A DNA stretch of 64,000 nt. Origin: Sinomonas albida (lineage in GTDB: Bacteria > Actinomycetota > Actinomycetes > Actinomycetales > Micrococcaceae). Both the position numbers and the translations under genes were made by a program. This document shows, one piece after another, positions 26,952 to 38,769 of this stretch (the first letter of the stretch is position 1; every line of letters begins with the position of its first letter). A model generated the notes under the pieces. The model did no database searches, was not told where the DNA came from, and saw nothing but the letters and a program-made list of their open reading frames with translations. Location: contig NZ_SWDW01000010.1 in the NCBI RefSeq assembly GCF_004919045.1, positions 1-64,000 of the forward strand. Reading direction: 5' to 3'.

Positions 26952-28307
26952 TTGTTGTCTCAGGTATCGAAGAACCCCGCCCCAGGGCAGACCACCCCGC
27001 CCGTCCGTCCGCGCGGACGTGCACGCTGGAGCGTCGCCCTGCTCATGGGCTTCGGCATCCTCATCAACTACGTCGACCGCCTCTCGATCTCGGTCACGCA
27101 GCACCCGCTGACCCAGGACTTCGGGCTCACCGCCACGGAATTCGGCGTCCTCTCGTCCGCCTTCCTCTGGTCCTACGCGATCATGCAGATTCCCTCCGGC
27201 ATGCTCCTGGACCGCTTCGGCGTCAAGAAGATCTGGGGCGCGAGTGCCGTCCTCTGGACTGTCGCGTCCGCCCTCACCGCCATCGCATCCGGGGCCTGGG
27301 TCATCATCGTGGCCCGAGTGCTTCTGGGCGTCGCCGAGGCCCCCGCGTTCCCCGGCGCCATGAAGGCCACCGGCCAGTGGTTCCCCCGCCACGAGCGCGG
27401 GCTCTGCACCGCGATCTTCGACAGCGGCACACGCCTGGCCAACGTCCTGGGGCTTCCCCTCATCGCCTTCACGGTCTCCACGTGGGGCTGGCGCGAGGCG
27501 TTCTGGCTCCAGGCCGGACTCTCGGTCGTCTTCCTCGTCGCGTTCCTGTGGCGGTATTCGGGGCCCAAGGCGCGCCTCGCGAGGGGCCGGATGACGGACG
27601 GCGAGTACCGCTACATCGTCGACGGCGGCGCCTCGAGCGAGGACGTCCGTCCGCAGAGCGACTGGGCCACCGTGGCCTACCTCCTTCGCCAGCGCAAGGT
27701 CTGGGGGCTCTCGCTGGGCCTCGCGGGTGCCGGCTACGTCCTCTGGATGCTGCTCACCTGGCTCCCCGGCTACATGCAGACGAGCATGAACCAGAGCGTC
27801 CTCCAGAGCGGCCTCTACGCTGCCGTCCCCGCGTTCGCGATGTTCGTCTCCGAGATGACCATCGGCGGCTGGTGGGTTGACCGCGTGATCGGCCGCGGCG
27901 CGAACCCGGACAAGGTCCGCAAGGGCGTGCTCGTGGCAGGCATGATCGTGGCGCTGTTCACGGTCGGCGCCGCCTTCAGCAACACTCCGCTCGTCGCGAT
28001 CATCTGGATCGCGATCGGCAGCGCAGGCATTGCCCTCGTCTACGTCACGAGCAACTCGCTCCCTGCGCTGATCGCGCCCGAGGGAAGCGCGGGGTCGCTC
28101 GCGGCGATCGTGAACTGCGTCAACCTGCTCGCGGGCGTCGCCGCGCCGATCGTGACCGGCTTCGTGGTCGACGCTACGGGGCACTTCTTCTACGCGTTCC
28201 TCATCGGCGGCGTCGCGCTCATCGGAGGACTCGCCTCGTATCTCCTGCTCATGGGGAAGATCGAGCCGATCCCGGCCCGCGCCGTCGTCCATACGGCGAG
28301 CGCGTAA
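26952..28307 (+). CDS. MFS transporter, anion:cation symporter-like family
   Basis: This 451-residue protein has about 12 transmembrane helices. The region NYVDRLSISVTQHPLTQDFGL after helix 1, LLDRFGVKKIWG between helices 2 and 3, and RVLLGVAEAPAFPGAMKATGQWFP are typical of the ACS family (hexuronate, glucarate, phthalate and similar carboxylate transporters). The substrate is probably an organic or sugar acid, but none is shown by context. The start is TTG at 26952 (or the next codon, also TTG) with TAGGAG upstream. A double-dyad AT-rich region lies about 180 bases upstream. It converges on clpX. Confidence 0.9.
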   Translation: MLSQVSKNPAPGQTTPPVRPRGRARWSVALLMGFGILINYVDRLSISVTQHPLTQDFGLTATEFGVLSSAFLWSYAIMQIPSGMLLDRFGVKKIWGASAVLWTVASALTAIASGAWVIIVARVLLGVAEAPAFPGAMKATGQWFPRHERGLCTAIFDSGTRLANVLGLPLIAFTVSTWGWREAFWLQAGLSVVFLVAFLWRYSGPKARLARGRMTDGEYRYIVDGGASSEDVRPQSDWATVAYLLRQRKVWGLSLGLAGAGYVLWMLLTWLPGYMQTSMNQSVLQSGLYAAVPAFAMFVSEMTIGGWWVDRVIGRGANPDKVRKGVLVAGMIVALFTVGAAFSNTPLVAIIWIAIGSAGIALVYVTSNSLPALIAPEGSAGSLAAIVNCVNLLAGVAAPIVTGFVVDATGHFFYAFLIGGVALIGGLASYLLLMGKIEPIPARAVVHTASA

Positions 28308-28340
28308 GAGCGCGCGGAGCGCCGCCGCATAGCCAATCCA

Positions 28341-28380
28341 CGCGAAGGGGCCCGGCACCACGGTGCCGGGCCCCTTCGCG
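28341..28380. terminator. Bidirectional terminator between the MFS gene and clpX
   Basis: Bases 28341-28359 pair perfectly with 28362-28380, a near-continuous 19-bp palindrome. It lies between two convergent stop codons and has no marked T tract on either side. Confidence 0.75.
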
Positions 28381-28391
28381 TGCCTGTGCGG

Positions 28392-29681
28392 CTAGGCCGA
28401 CTTCGTGCGCCGCTTGGCGACCACGCTGTGCGGAATGAGCCGAGGCTCCTCGTGACGAATGACGACGTCGCGCGTCACCACGACGCTCGCGACGTCCTCG
28501 CGGCTCGGCAGGTCGAACATCACGGGGAGCAGAACCTCCTCCATGATGGCCCGCAGACCACGGGCGCCCGTGCCGCGCTCGAGAGCGAGGTCCGAGATCG
28601 CCTCAAGGGCGCCATCCTCGAAGTGCAGCTCGACGCCGTCGAGCTGGAACATCTTCTGGTACTGCTTCACCAGGGCGTTCTTCGGTTCAGTCAGGATCTG
28701 CATGAGGGCCGGACGGTCCAGGTTCTCCACGGTGGTGATGACCGGCAGGCGGCCGATGAACTCTGGGATGAGGCCGAACTTGAGGAGATCCTCCGGCATG
28801 ACATCCGCATACGAGCTCTCGTGCTTCGTGATCGAGCTCAACGGCACGCCGAAGCCGATCCCCTTCTTGCCGGCCCGCTGGCCGATGATCTCCTCGAGCC
28901 CCGCGAACGCGCCAGCGACGATGAAGAGGACGTTCGTCGTGTCGATCTGGATGAACTCCTGGTGCGGATGCTTGCGCCCGCCCTGGGGTGGGACAGAGGC
29001 GACCGTGCCCTCGAGGATCTTCAAGAGCGCCTGCTGGACACCCTCGCCCGAGACGTCCCGCGTGATCGACGGATTCTCGCTCTTGCGCGAGATCTTGTCG
29101 ATCTCATCGATGTAGATGATTCCCTGCTCCGCCTTCTTGACGTCGTAGTCAGCGGCCTGGATGAGCTTGAGCAGGATGTTCTCGACATCCTCGCCGACGT
29201 AGCCCGCCTCCGTGAGGGCCGTCGCGTCTGCCACCGCAAACGGGACGTTGAGCCGCCGCGCGAGCGTCTGGGCGAGATAGGTCTTGCCGCAGCCCGTGGG
29301 TCCGATAAGGAGGATGTTGGACTTGGCGATCTCGACGTCTTCGTGCCCGTGCCCTTCGGCGAGCGAGCCGGACTTCGAGCCGTGGCCGGCCTGGATCCTC
29401 TTGTAGTGGTTGTAGACCGCGACGGCCAGCGCGCGCTTGGCGGGCTCCTGGCCGACAACGTACTCCTGGAGGAAATCGAAGATCTCACGCGGCTTGGGCA
29501 GTTCGAAGCTGCCCAGATCCGAAACCTCGGCGAGCTCCTCCTCGATGATTTCGTTGCAGAGTTCGATGCACTCGTCGCAGATGTAGACCCCGGGGCCCGC
29601 GATGAGCTTCCGGACCTGCTTCTGGCTCTTCCCGCAGAACGAGCACTTCAGCAGATCCGCGCTCTCACCAATTCGAGCCAT
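28392..29681 (-). CDS. clpX: ClpX, ATPase subunit of the Clp protease
   Basis: ClpX unfolds substrates and feeds them to ClpP. The 429-residue protein has the N-terminal zinc-binding domain (CSFCGKSQ...CDEC), Walker A GPTGCGKT near residue 125, Walker [10 protein letters not shown], the pore loop [11 protein letters not shown], the IGFG loop that docks on ClpP, and the sensor-2 GTGARGLR. The ATG at 29681 has GAAGGGA upstream. It follows clpP2 by 147 bases with a hairpin between them, so expression may be partly uncoupled from clpP1P2. Confidence 0.97.
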   Translation of the reverse strand: MARIGESADLLKCSFCGKSQKQVRKLIAGPGVYICDECIELCNEIIEEELAEVSDLGSFELPKPREIFDFLQEYVVGQEPAKRALAVAVYNHYKRIQAGHGSKSGSLAEGHGHEDVEIAKSNILLIGPTGCGKTYLAQTLARRLNVPFAVADATALTEAGYVGEDVENILLKLIQAADYDVKKAEQGIIYIDEIDKISRKSENPSITRDVSGEGVQQALLKILEGTVASVPPQGGRKHPHQEFIQIDTTNVLFIVAGAFAGLEEIIGQRAGKKGIGFGVPLSSITKHESSYADVMPEDLLKFGLIPEFIGRLPVITTVENLDRPALMQILTEPKNALVKQYQKMFQLDGVELHFEDGALEAISDLALERGTGARGLRAIMEEVLLPVMFDLPSREDVASVVVTRDVVIRHEEPRLIPHSVVAKRRTKSA

Positions 29682-29762
29682 TCGTCGAATCCCTTCGTGT
29701 AGGGGCAGAAGCCGTAACCACTCCACTGTAGGACACTGGGCCGACAGCGCACCGATGCCAAA

Positions 29763-29799
29763 CGCCGGTGCCGCCGAAGATTTCTGGGCGGCACCGGCG
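29763..29799 (-). terminator. Hairpin between clpP2 and clpX
   Basis: A perfect 13-bp stem (29763-29775 with 29787-29799) with an 11-base loop lies on the minus strand 29 bases after the clpP2 stop, followed by TTTGGC. It could end or attenuate the clpP1P2 transcript before clpX. The T tract is weak. Confidence 0.6.
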
Positions 29800-29828
29800 C
29801 ATGTCACGACACGCCCGGCGAGTGGCCG

Positions 29829-30488
29829 TCAGCGGGCGATCGCGCTCTGCCGGATCTTGCGCGACTCGAGCACCTCGTCGACAAGTCCGTAGGCCTGGGC
29901 CTCGGGGGCCGTGAGGAAGAGGTCGCGCTCGATGTCGCGGCTGATCTCCTCGGGCGTCTTGTTCGAGTGCTTGGCCCATGTCGTCTCGAGCCATTCGCGC
30001 ATGCGCAGCACCTCGCGGGCCTGGATCTCGAGGTCTGTGGCCTGGCCGCCCTGGCCGCCCGAGAGGGACGGCTGGTGGATCATGACGGTCGAGTTCGGCA
30101 GCGCGAGGCGCTTGCCCGGCGTCCCGGCAGCGAGCAGGACCGCCGCGGCCGAAGCCGCCATGCCGAGGCACACGGTCTGGATCTCGGGCCGGATGAACTG
30201 CATCGTGTCGTAGATCGCCGTCATCGCCGTGAATGAACCGCCCGGCGAGTTGATGTACATCGTGATGTCGCGGTCGGGATCGTTGGCCTCGAGGACGAGC
30301 AGCTGCGCCATGATGTCGTCCGCGGACGCGTCGTCCACCTGGACACCCATGAAGATGATGCGGTCCTCGAACAGCTTCGTGTACGGGTCCTGGCGCTTGA
30401 AGCCGTACGGCGTGCGCTCTTCGAACTGCGGCAGGATATAACGGCTCGTGGGCAGGCCCGCCGGGTTGACGCCCATGTTGTGATTCAT
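29829..30488 (-). CDS. clpP2: ClpP2, ATP-dependent Clp protease proteolytic subunit
   Basis: This 219-residue serine peptidase has its nucleophile in GMAASAAAVLL (near residue 112), the histidine in MIHQPS (near 136) and the aspartate in the ERDLF region. Actinobacteria need two different ClpP rings to form the active tetradecamer; this copy has the longer N-terminus (SRYILPQFEERTPYG) seen in the second type. AAGGAG lies upstream of the ATG. It follows clpP1 by 29 bases. The assignment as clpP2 rests on gene order and the N-terminal form. Confidence 0.95.
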   Translation of the reverse strand: MNHNMGVNPAGLPTSRYILPQFEERTPYGFKRQDPYTKLFEDRIIFMGVQVDDASADDIMAQLLVLEANDPDRDITMYINSPGGSFTAMTAIYDTMQFIRPEIQTVCLGMAASAAAVLLAAGTPGKRLALPNSTVMIHQPSLSGGQGGQATDLEIQAREVLRMREWLETTWAKHSNKTPEEISRDIERDLFLTAPEAQAYGLVDEVLESRKIRQSAIAR

Positions 30489-30517
30489 TTCGTGCTCCTT
30501 GTTCGACCTGGCGTCTC

Positions 30518-31138
30518 TTACTTGTCCGTCCCGCCGCCGCCGGTGACGTGCCCGGCGCGCTCAGCGATCTTGTCGAAGAACCCGTACTCGAGCGCCTCCG
30601 TGGCCGTGAACCACTTGTCGCGGTCGTTGTCCCTGAGGATGGTCTCGATGTCCTGGCCCGTCTGGTCGGCCGTGAGCTGAGCCATGACCTGCTTCATGTG
30701 CAGGATGAGCTCCGCCTGGATCTTGATGTCCGACGCGGTGCCCCCGATCCCGCCCGAGGGCTGGTGCATGAGGATTCGCGCGTGCGGGGTCGCGTAGCGC
30801 TTGCCCTTCGTGCCCGAGGAGAGCAGGAACTGTCCCATCGAGGCGGCGAGGCCTGTCGCAACGGTCACAACGTCGTTCGGGATGAACTGCATCGTGTCGT
30901 AGATGGCCATGCCTGCCGTCACCGAACCACCGGGCGAATTGATGTAGAGATAGATGTCCTTCTCGGGATCCTCGGCTGAGAGGAGGAGGAGCTGCGAGCA
31001 GATCGTGTTCGCATTGTCGTCCCTGACCTCCGAGCCGAGCCAGATGATGCGCTCCTTGAGGAGCCGCTGGTAGATGAAGTCCTGGCCGTTGCCCTCCGCG
31101 GGCCCGGCCATGCTCGGCGTGCTCTCCTGCTGTGGCAT
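30518..31138 (-). CDS. clpP1: ClpP1, ATP-dependent Clp protease proteolytic subunit
   Basis: The 206-residue protein has the serine in [14 protein letters not shown], the histidine in ILMHQPSGG and the aspartate in DNDRDKWF. Residues [20 protein letters not shown] are standard ClpP. It forms a mixed-ring protease with the product of the next gene. It is first in the clpP1-clpP2-clpX series, and a ClgR-like box lies about 95 bases upstream, consistent with activation by ClgR as known for other actinobacterial clpP operons. Confidence 0.95.
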   Translation of the reverse strand: MPQQESTPSMAGPAEGNGQDFIYQRLLKERIIWLGSEVRDDNANTICSQLLLLSAEDPEKDIYLYINSPGGSVTAGMAIYDTMQFIPNDVVTVATGLAASMGQFLLSSGTKGKRYATPHARILMHQPSGGIGGTASDIKIQAELILHMKQVMAQLTADQTGQDIETILRDNDRDKWFTATEALEYGFFDKIAERAGHVTGGGGTDK

Positions 31139-31230
31139 GGTGCGATACCTCTCGATCTGCTGCAGAGTCTGGTTGCTGCTACAGGGACACTAGCCCGTTT
31201 GGGCGGACGTTTGTTCCGCGCGTCGCCGCT

Positions 31231-31247
31231 GTTCGCTTTAGGCGCAT
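31231..31247 (-). promoter_or_regulatory. ClgR-like operator upstream of clpP1P2
   Basis: On the minus strand the sequence reads CGCCTAAAGCG followed by AAC. It fits the core CGCYNANRGCG described for ClgR sites in Corynebacterium and relatives, and the downstream WWS. It lies 93-109 bases before the clpP1 start, a plausible activator position. The clgR gene is not in this window. Confidence 0.6.
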
Positions 31248-31277
31248 GCCACCGCGGCCAGCACCGGGCAGGGGATG

Positions 31278-31327
31278 CCAGAAGGGCCGCCCCCTGCGCC
31301 GTGCGGCGCGGGGGACGGCCCTTCTGG
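31278..31327 (-). terminator. Terminator of tig
   Basis: A long stem (31278-31299 pairing with 31304-31327, one bulge) closes a short loop just after the tig stop on the minus strand. It separates tig from the clpP1 control region. Confidence 0.8.
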
Positions 31328-31335
31328 AAGGTGCG

Positions 31336-32718
31336 TCAGAACTTGGCGGCGGCGGGGTCGTCGCTCGGGATGACGTCGGCGGCGGCCTCGTCGGCGCCCT
31401 CTTCGACGAGCTCCTCTTCGCCGGACGGGCGGACGAACTCGGTCAGGTCCACGGCGTTGCCCTGGGAGTCGGTCACCTCGGCCTGCCCGAGAACCACTGC
31501 GAGCGCCTTGCGACGGCGGACCTCGCCGACCATCATCGGGACCTGGCCGGACTGGTCCATGATCTGGGCGAACTGGTTCGGGTCCATGCCGTACTGCGAC
31601 GCGGTCGCGATGAGGTACTCGATGAGCTCGCTCTGCGAGACACCGATCTCCTCCTTGTCCGCGATCGCGTCGAGGATGACCTCGTTCTTGAAGGCGCGCT
31701 CGGTGTTCGCGAGGACCTCCGCACGGTGCTCTTCCGTGTCGTGGTCCTCGGCAGCGGAGTGGCCGCTGGCCTCGGGGTTGAAGTGCGCCTCGACCTGGTC
31801 GGCGATGACCGACTCGGGAACCGGCACCTCGATGAGCTCGACGAGCTTGTCGAGGACCTTGTCCCGGGCCTCGACACCCTGCTGGGTGACCTTGGACTCC
31901 GCGGCCTGCTTCGCGAGGTCATCGCGGAGCTCGGCGATCGTGTCGAACTCGGACGCGAGCTGGGCGAAGTCGTCGTCGGCCTCAGGGAGCTCGCGCTCCT
32001 TGACCGCCGTGACCTTGACCGTCACCTGGGCCTCCTCGCCCGCGTGCTCGCCACCGGCAAGCTTCGTCGCGAAGATCGTCTCCTCGTCGGCGCTGAGACC
32101 CGTCACGGCCTCGTCGAGGCCGTCGAGCATGGTGCCCGAGCCGACCTGGTAGGAAAGGCCCGCTGCCGAGTCGACCTCTTCCTCGCCGACCTTTGCGGTG
32201 AGGTCGATCGTCAGGAAGTCATCGGCCTGAGCGGGACGATCCACCGGCTTGAGCGTGCCGAAGCGGCCGCGGAGCTCGTCGAGCGACTTCGTGACGTCGT
32301 CGTCCGAAGCCTGGGCGGCCTCGACGTCGACCTTGATGCCGGAGTAGTCGGGGAGCTCGACCTCGGGACGCACGTCGACCTCGACCTGGAACTTGAGCTC
32401 GCCATCAGTGGCGCTCGGGTCGGGAACCTCGGTGATCTCGACCTCGGGGCGCGAAAGCGGGCGGATCCCCGTCTCGGCGACGGCCTGCTGGTACCAGTCG
32501 TTGAGGCCGTCGTTGATCGCCGTCTCGAGGACGTAGCCACGGCCCACGCGCTGGTCGATGATGCGGACGGGAACCTTGCCCTTGCGGAAGCCCGGCACCT
32601 GGATCTGCTCGGCGACCTGCTGGTACGCCGCGTCGATGTTCGGCTTGAGTTCGTCGAACGGGACCTCGACGTTGAGCTTGACGCGGGTGGGGCTAAGGTT
32701 CTCGGCGGCGCTCTTCAC
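31336..32718 (-). CDS. tig: Trigger factor
   Basis: Trigger factor is the ribosome-bound chaperone and peptidyl-prolyl isomerase that meets nascent chains. The 460-residue protein has the ribosome-binding signature GFRKGKVP near residue 44, a FKBP-type domain (about 155-240, with [13 protein letters not shown]) and the C-terminal chaperone arms. The tail is acidic ([16 protein letters not shown]), as in other actinobacterial trigger factors. The tig-clpP-clpX order is a widely conserved protein quality-control cluster. Two tRNA genes lie upstream on the same strand. Confidence 0.97.
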   Translation of the reverse strand: MKSAAENLSPTRVKLNVEVPFDELKPNIDAAYQQVAEQIQVPGFRKGKVPVRIIDQRVGRGYVLETAINDGLNDWYQQAVAETGIRPLSRPEVEITEVPDPSATDGELKFQVEVDVRPEVELPDYSGIKVDVEAAQASDDDVTKSLDELRGRFGTLKPVDRPAQADDFLTIDLTAKVGEEEVDSAAGLSYQVGSGTMLDGLDEAVTGLSADEETIFATKLAGGEHAGEEAQVTVKVTAVKERELPEADDDFAQLASEFDTIAELRDDLAKQAAESKVTQQGVEARDKVLDKLVELIEVPVPESVIADQVEAHFNPEASGHSAAEDHDTEEHRAEVLANTERAFKNEVILDAIADKEEIGVSQSELIEYLIATASQYGMDPNQFAQIMDQSGQVPMMVGEVRRRKALAVVLGQAEVTDSQGNAVDLTEFVRPSGEEELVEEGADEAAADVIPSDDPAAAKF

Positions 32719-32783
32719 AGCGTGGCACTCCTGAATGGTTGGTTGAGGGTTGCCGCCCTGGCTGGCTTGCCGACGGCGGAACT

Positions 32784-32858
<75 letters not shown>

Positions 32859-32930
32859 GTCTCTGGTGCAGAGACCACAATACAGGCGTCCATCCGGGCG
32901 CGCACATTCGCACCATCGAGGGCGTCACAG

Positions 32931-33001
32931 AGGGGGCGACGGGAATCGAACCCGCGTATCCAGTTTGGAAGACTGGCGCTCTACCATTGAGCTACGCCCC
33001 C
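32931..33001 (-). tRNA. tRNA-Gly (anticodon TCC)
   Basis: This 71-base cloverleaf has acceptor GGGGGCG/CGCCCCC with discriminator T. The anticodon stem CCAGT/ACTGG closes CTTCCAA, giving anticodon TCC (codon GGA). The T-arm has GGTTCGATTC. It is transcribed just before the tRNA-Pro gene, 72 bases away. Confidence 0.95.
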
Positions 33002-33165
33002 GTGGGCGCACTCAACTAAAGCGAATTCGCCGACAGGGTGTCAAATTTCGCCGGGCGACACGCCGTGACCGTGTCGCGCGACACGGCGCACGACGGCGGG
33101 CGGGAGGTCGCGCCGGATCCTCGCCGACCTGCCGTGCGAGGCGGCGGATCGACGGCCCTCTGGTG

Positions 33166-33648
33166 CTAGTCGAGGATCTCGCCGGTGGCCTCGTAGGTGG
33201 CGATCTTGCCGATGCGCCGCACGTGCCGCGGGTCGTGGCTGAACGGCTCCGCGAGGAAGGCCTCGATGAGCGTCGTCGCCTCCTCGACGCTGTGCTGGCG
33301 CCCGCCGACGGCCACGACGTTCGCATCGTTGTGCTCGCGCGCGAGGCGCGCCGTGTCGAGGTTCCACGCAAGCGCGGCCCGCACTCCCCTGACCTTGTTG
33401 GCAGCGATCTGCTCGCCGTTGCCCGAGCCGCCGAGCACGATGCCGAGCGCCTCGACGCCGGCCTCCTGGTCTGCGACGACCGCCTGTGCGGCGCGGAGGC
33501 AGAACGCGGGGTAGTCGTCGAGCGGATCGTAGTCAGCGGGGCCGTGGTCGATGACCTCATAGCCCTGCGCACCGAGGTGGTTCACGAGATGGGCGCTGAG
33601 CTCCATCCCGGCGTGATCGGTGGCGATGTGGACACGGGGCTTGGACAC
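33166..33648 (-). CDS. rpiB: Ribose-5-phosphate isomerase B (RpiB/LacAB family)
   Basis: RpiB interconverts ribose 5-phosphate and ribulose 5-phosphate in the pentose phosphate pathway. The 160-residue protein has HIATDHAGMELSAHL at the N-terminus and GIVLGGSGNGEQIAANKV, where the glycine-rich loop carries Ser as in actinobacterial enzymes (Cys in E. coli RpiB). The mycobacterial-type motif HNDANVVAVGGRQHS follows. GTG 33648 was chosen because GAGGAG lies nine bases upstream; the frame is open much further but only antisense of the next gene. It lies 41 bases after the membrane-protein gene. Confidence 0.95.
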   Translation of the reverse strand: MSKPRVHIATDHAGMELSAHLVNHLGAQGYEVIDHGPADYDPLDDYPAFCLRAAQAVVADQEAGVEALGIVLGGSGNGEQIAANKVRGVRAALAWNLDTARLAREHNDANVVAVGGRQHSVEEATTLIEAFLAEPFSHDPRHVRRIGKIATYEATGEILD

Positions 33649-33689
33649 GGCGGGGATCTCCTCGGAGTCAGTGAAGGGCCGGTCCCAGC

Positions 33690-34649
33690 CTACTGGGCCG
33701 CGGCGCCGCGCAGCACGTCTGCTACGCGCTCGGCGAGCGCCGGATCCTTCGCTGAGAAGACGAAGCGGGTCCCGTCGCGGCACAGCACATCGACGGCCTC
33801 GCCGCTCGCCACGAGAGCCGAGACGAGCTTTCCTCGGCGCCGGTAGCCCCATCCACCGAACGAGCGGGCGACGACGGCGCCGTACCCGGCGCGGAGGACG
33901 TTCGCGGGCCGGATCCGCGCGACGCGGATGAGGCCCGCGAACGCGAGGCGGACCTCGTCCGGGCCGACGCTGACCCGGAGCATGAGCATCGAGGCGGCCG
34001 CGAGGGAGACGAACGCGAGCGCGAGCGCGAGCCACGGGGAGAGGAGCAGGGCGAGGAGAGGCAGGTCGATGCCGAGGACCGCGAGCATGACGAACACCGA
34101 GGGGCGTGCGTGTGCCCAGAAGACAAAGGTGTTGCGCGCCCGCTCCGGCTCGAGGATGTCGCGCAGCGCCTCCTCGTCCCGCGGGCTCCACTGCTCGTCC
34201 GGCTTGAAGATCATGAACATCACCACCGCGAGGGCCACGGTCGCGCCGCTGCCGGAGGCGAGGACGATGGAATCCGGATGAGTCAGGCGCGCGTCCTTGG
34301 CCCCGACCTGGCCCATGAGGCCCGCCCCGAGCACGGTCACGAGGAACATCGACATGCCCACGCCGCCGGCCATGAAGATCTTGCGCGAGATCGGCGGCCG
34401 CCCCTGGAGCCCAGCCTGGAAGCACAGGAGGACGCCCACGACCACGACCGTCCCGGCCCCCGCGCCGAGGTACACGAAGAACGGTACGAACGCCTTCCCG
34501 CCGTCGGCGTCCCAGAGCCACGCGACTGGCTCTGGCACCTGGCCACGGAACGTCAGTGCCGCGATGAAGAAGCCTGCCGCGAGGAGGATCGGGTAGCCGA
34601 TCGCGAAGCGGACCGCCTTGCGGTCCCAACGCCCCTCCGTCTCGCGCAT
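33690..34649 (-). CDS. Membrane protein with C-terminal soluble domain, function unknown
   Basis: The 319-residue protein has about five or six transmembrane helices: IGYPILLAAGFFIAALTF, FFVYLGAGAGTVVVVGVLLC, MSMFLVTVLGAGLMG, SGATVALAVVMFMIF and a pair around residues 185-230 (VFVMLAVLGIDLPLLALLLS). A C-terminal soluble part (about 235-319) reads VGPDEVRLAFAGLIRVARI and GWGYRRRGKLVSALVASGEAV, which resembles the bacterial PH-like modules found in DUF1648-type membrane proteins. I do not recognise the family firmly. It is upstream of rpiB on the same strand and divergent from pepN. Confidence 0.7.
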   Translation of the reverse strand: MRETEGRWDRKAVRFAIGYPILLAAGFFIAALTFRGQVPEPVAWLWDADGGKAFVPFFVYLGAGAGTVVVVGVLLCFQAGLQGRPPISRKIFMAGGVGMSMFLVTVLGAGLMGQVGAKDARLTHPDSIVLASGSGATVALAVVMFMIFKPDEQWSPRDEEALRDILEPERARNTFVFWAHARPSVFVMLAVLGIDLPLLALLLSPWLALALAFVSLAAASMLMLRVSVGPDEVRLAFAGLIRVARIRPANVLRAGYGAVVARSFGGWGYRRRGKLVSALVASGEAVDVLCRDGTRFVFSAKDPALAERVADVLRGAAAQ

Positions 34650-34700
34650 GGGTCCACGCTAGCGCAGGCGTTCGGGGGCGCGTCACACCGGGGACGACAC

Positions 34701-34734
34701 TTGCACGCGGCGGGGAACTGAAACAATAATTTCA
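34701..34734 (+). promoter_or_regulatory. Probable pepN promoter with an overlapping dyad
   Basis: TTGCAC at 34701-34706 and AATAAT at 34725-34730 are separated by 18 bases, a good fit to a housekeeping promoter. The inverted repeat TGAAA-N6-TTTCA at 34719-34734 covers the -10 element and could be an operator. The stretch is far more AT-rich than its surroundings. Confidence 0.5.
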
Positions 34735-34786
34735 AATATGTGCGGCGCGCCACAGCGCCGCGATCGCTAGTGTGCAGGAGGCGCGC

Positions 34787-37351
<2,565 letters not shown>

Positions 37352-37360
37352 CGTTGGCGC

Positions 37361-37828
37361 ATGGCGATCGACCAGCACCACTACAGCGTCACCGTCACGT
37401 GGACCGGGAACCGGGGCACGGGCACGTCGGGATACCGCGACTACGGCCGCGACCACGACGTCGCCCTGCCCGGGCTGCCGGTGCTTCCAGGGTCTGCCGA
37501 TCCGACGTTCCGCGGCGACAAGGACCGGTACAACCCCGAACAGCTGCTCCTGACCGCGCTCTCGCAGTGCCACATGCTCTCCTACCTCCACGTGGCCGTG
37601 AACCACGGCGTGATTGTGACGAATTACACAGACCACGCTGAGGGCACCATGCGGCTCAATCGGGACGGGAGCGGGGAGTTCACCGAGGTGGTCCTGAGGC
37701 CGCGCATCGGGCTTGCTGATGAGGGACAGCGCGAGCTCGCGGACAGGCTGCACGACGAGGCACACCATCTGTGCTTCATTGCGCGCTCGGTGAACTTCCC
37801 CGTGCGCCCCGAGCCCGCCACGCCTTAA
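37361..37828 (+). CDS. OsmC-family protein
   Basis: This 155-residue OsmC/Ohr-like protein has the two family cysteines, in LTALSQCHMLSYLHVA and EAHHLCFIARSVNFPV. OsmC proteins reduce organic hydroperoxides, though this subgroup (FRGDKDRYNPEQLLL) is closer to uncharacterised OsmC-like proteins than to Ohr. Its start is 9 bases after pepN, so the two are probably co-transcribed. The peroxidase role is inferred from the family; substrate and reductant are unknown. Confidence 0.88.
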   Translation: MAIDQHHYSVTVTWTGNRGTGTSGYRDYGRDHDVALPGLPVLPGSADPTFRGDKDRYNPEQLLLTALSQCHMLSYLHVAVNHGVIVTNYTDHAEGTMRLNRDGSGEFTEVVLRPRIGLADEGQRELADRLHDEAHHLCFIARSVNFPVRPEPATP

Positions 37829-37898
37829 GGCCCGATCCTCGCTAGGGTGGAAGGGCACCCAGACCTGCCCCCACCCCCAGCCAAGGAGGCAAGCAGCC

Positions 37899-38729
37899 GT
37901 GCTGTTTTCCCTGCAGCCATCCCTGACCACCCACGTCGCCGCGGCGACCTCGCCAGCGTCTCCGACGCCGTCGCCCACGCCCACGCCCACGCCCTCGGCG
38001 TCGCCCACGTCCACGCCCACCCCGCTGACCGCCGCGGAACTCAGCTCGGCGGTCAACACCTTCAACTCGACGCTGCTGCAAGTAGCGATCGTCATCGGCG
38101 TCGGCCTCGTGGTCTGGCTCCTCGCGTCGTACCTCATCCGCCAGGTCGTCAAGCGAGTCCAGACGGGCAGCCAGCTGAGCCGGCGCCGCATCTTCCGCTG
38201 GGCCGCGCCGGCACTCCGCGCCCTCGACTCCGAGCGCCGCGCGCAGCGCGCCCAGACCATCGGCTCGCTCCTGAATTCGATCGTGATCGTCGTGATCTCG
38301 ACGATTGTGATCATCTACGTGCTCAAGGCCTTCGGCGTGGACATCGCGCCGCTCCTGACCAGCGTCGGAATCCTCGGTGTCGCGATCGCGTTCGGCGCCC
38401 AGCAGCTCATCCGCGACTTCCTGTCCGGGATCTTCCTCACGCTCGAGGACCAGTTCGGCATCGGCGACGTGATCGAGCTCGGCGCCGGCGAGGTCGTCGG
38501 CACGGTCGAGAGCGTCGGGCTGCGCATCACCCGTGTCCGCGGGGAGGACGGAGCCATCTGGTACCTGCGCAACGGCGAAATCCTGCGCGTGGGCAATCGC
38601 TCGCAGGGATCGTACGTCCCGCCCGCCGCCGCGGAGCCGACCCCGCCCTCCCCCGCCACCGGTCCGGTTCCTCGGCAGGAACAGACCGGCCCGAACCCCG
38701 ACGCCCAGGGCCAGCGGGCCAGCGAGTAG
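37899..38729 (+). CDS. Small-conductance mechanosensitive channel (MscS family)
   Basis: The 276-residue protein has a Pro/Thr/Ser-rich segment near residues 19-44 (repeated TPTPTPSASP-like), then transmembrane helices VAIVIGVGLVVWLLASYLI, NSIVIVVISTIVIIYVL and the pore-lining helix SVGILGVAIAFGAQQLIRDF. The beta domain QFGIGDVIELG...GTVESVGLRITRVRGEDG and IWYLRNGEI follows. MscS channels open when membrane tension rises after osmotic downshock. The Pro-rich N-terminus would lie outside the membrane. GTG is preceded by AAGGAGG. A hairpin follows the stop. Confidence 0.92.
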   Translation: MLFSLQPSLTTHVAAATSPASPTPSPTPTPTPSASPTSTPTPLTAAELSSAVNTFNSTLLQVAIVIGVGLVVWLLASYLIRQVVKRVQTGSQLSRRRIFRWAAPALRALDSERRAQRAQTIGSLLNSIVIVVISTIVIIYVLKAFGVDIAPLLTSVGILGVAIAFGAQQLIRDFLSGIFLTLEDQFGIGDVIELGAGEVVGTVESVGLRITRVRGEDGAIWYLRNGEILRVGNRSQGSYVPPAAAEPTPPSPATGPVPRQEQTGPNPDAQGQRASE

Positions 38730-38733
38730 CCGC

Positions 38734-38768
38734 CTGTCGCGGCGGGCATGATCGCCCCGCCGCGACAG
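38734..38768 (+). terminator. Terminator of the mscS-like gene
   Basis: A perfect 13-bp stem (38734-38746 with 38756-38768) with a 9-base loop starts 5 bases after the stop and is followed by TTTGAAC. The next gene begins 64 bases later. Confidence 0.75.
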
Positions 38769-38769
38769 T

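Noticed and set aside
33069-33086. Palindrome after rpiB as a terminator
   Set aside because: The 8-bp stem has almost no loop and no T tract; it may be chance in GC-rich DNA.
33649-34686. An N-terminal extension of rpiB by more than 300 codons
   Set aside because: The same frame stays open upstream only because it overlaps the membrane-protein gene in another frame; RpiB starts at the GTG with a GAGGAG site.
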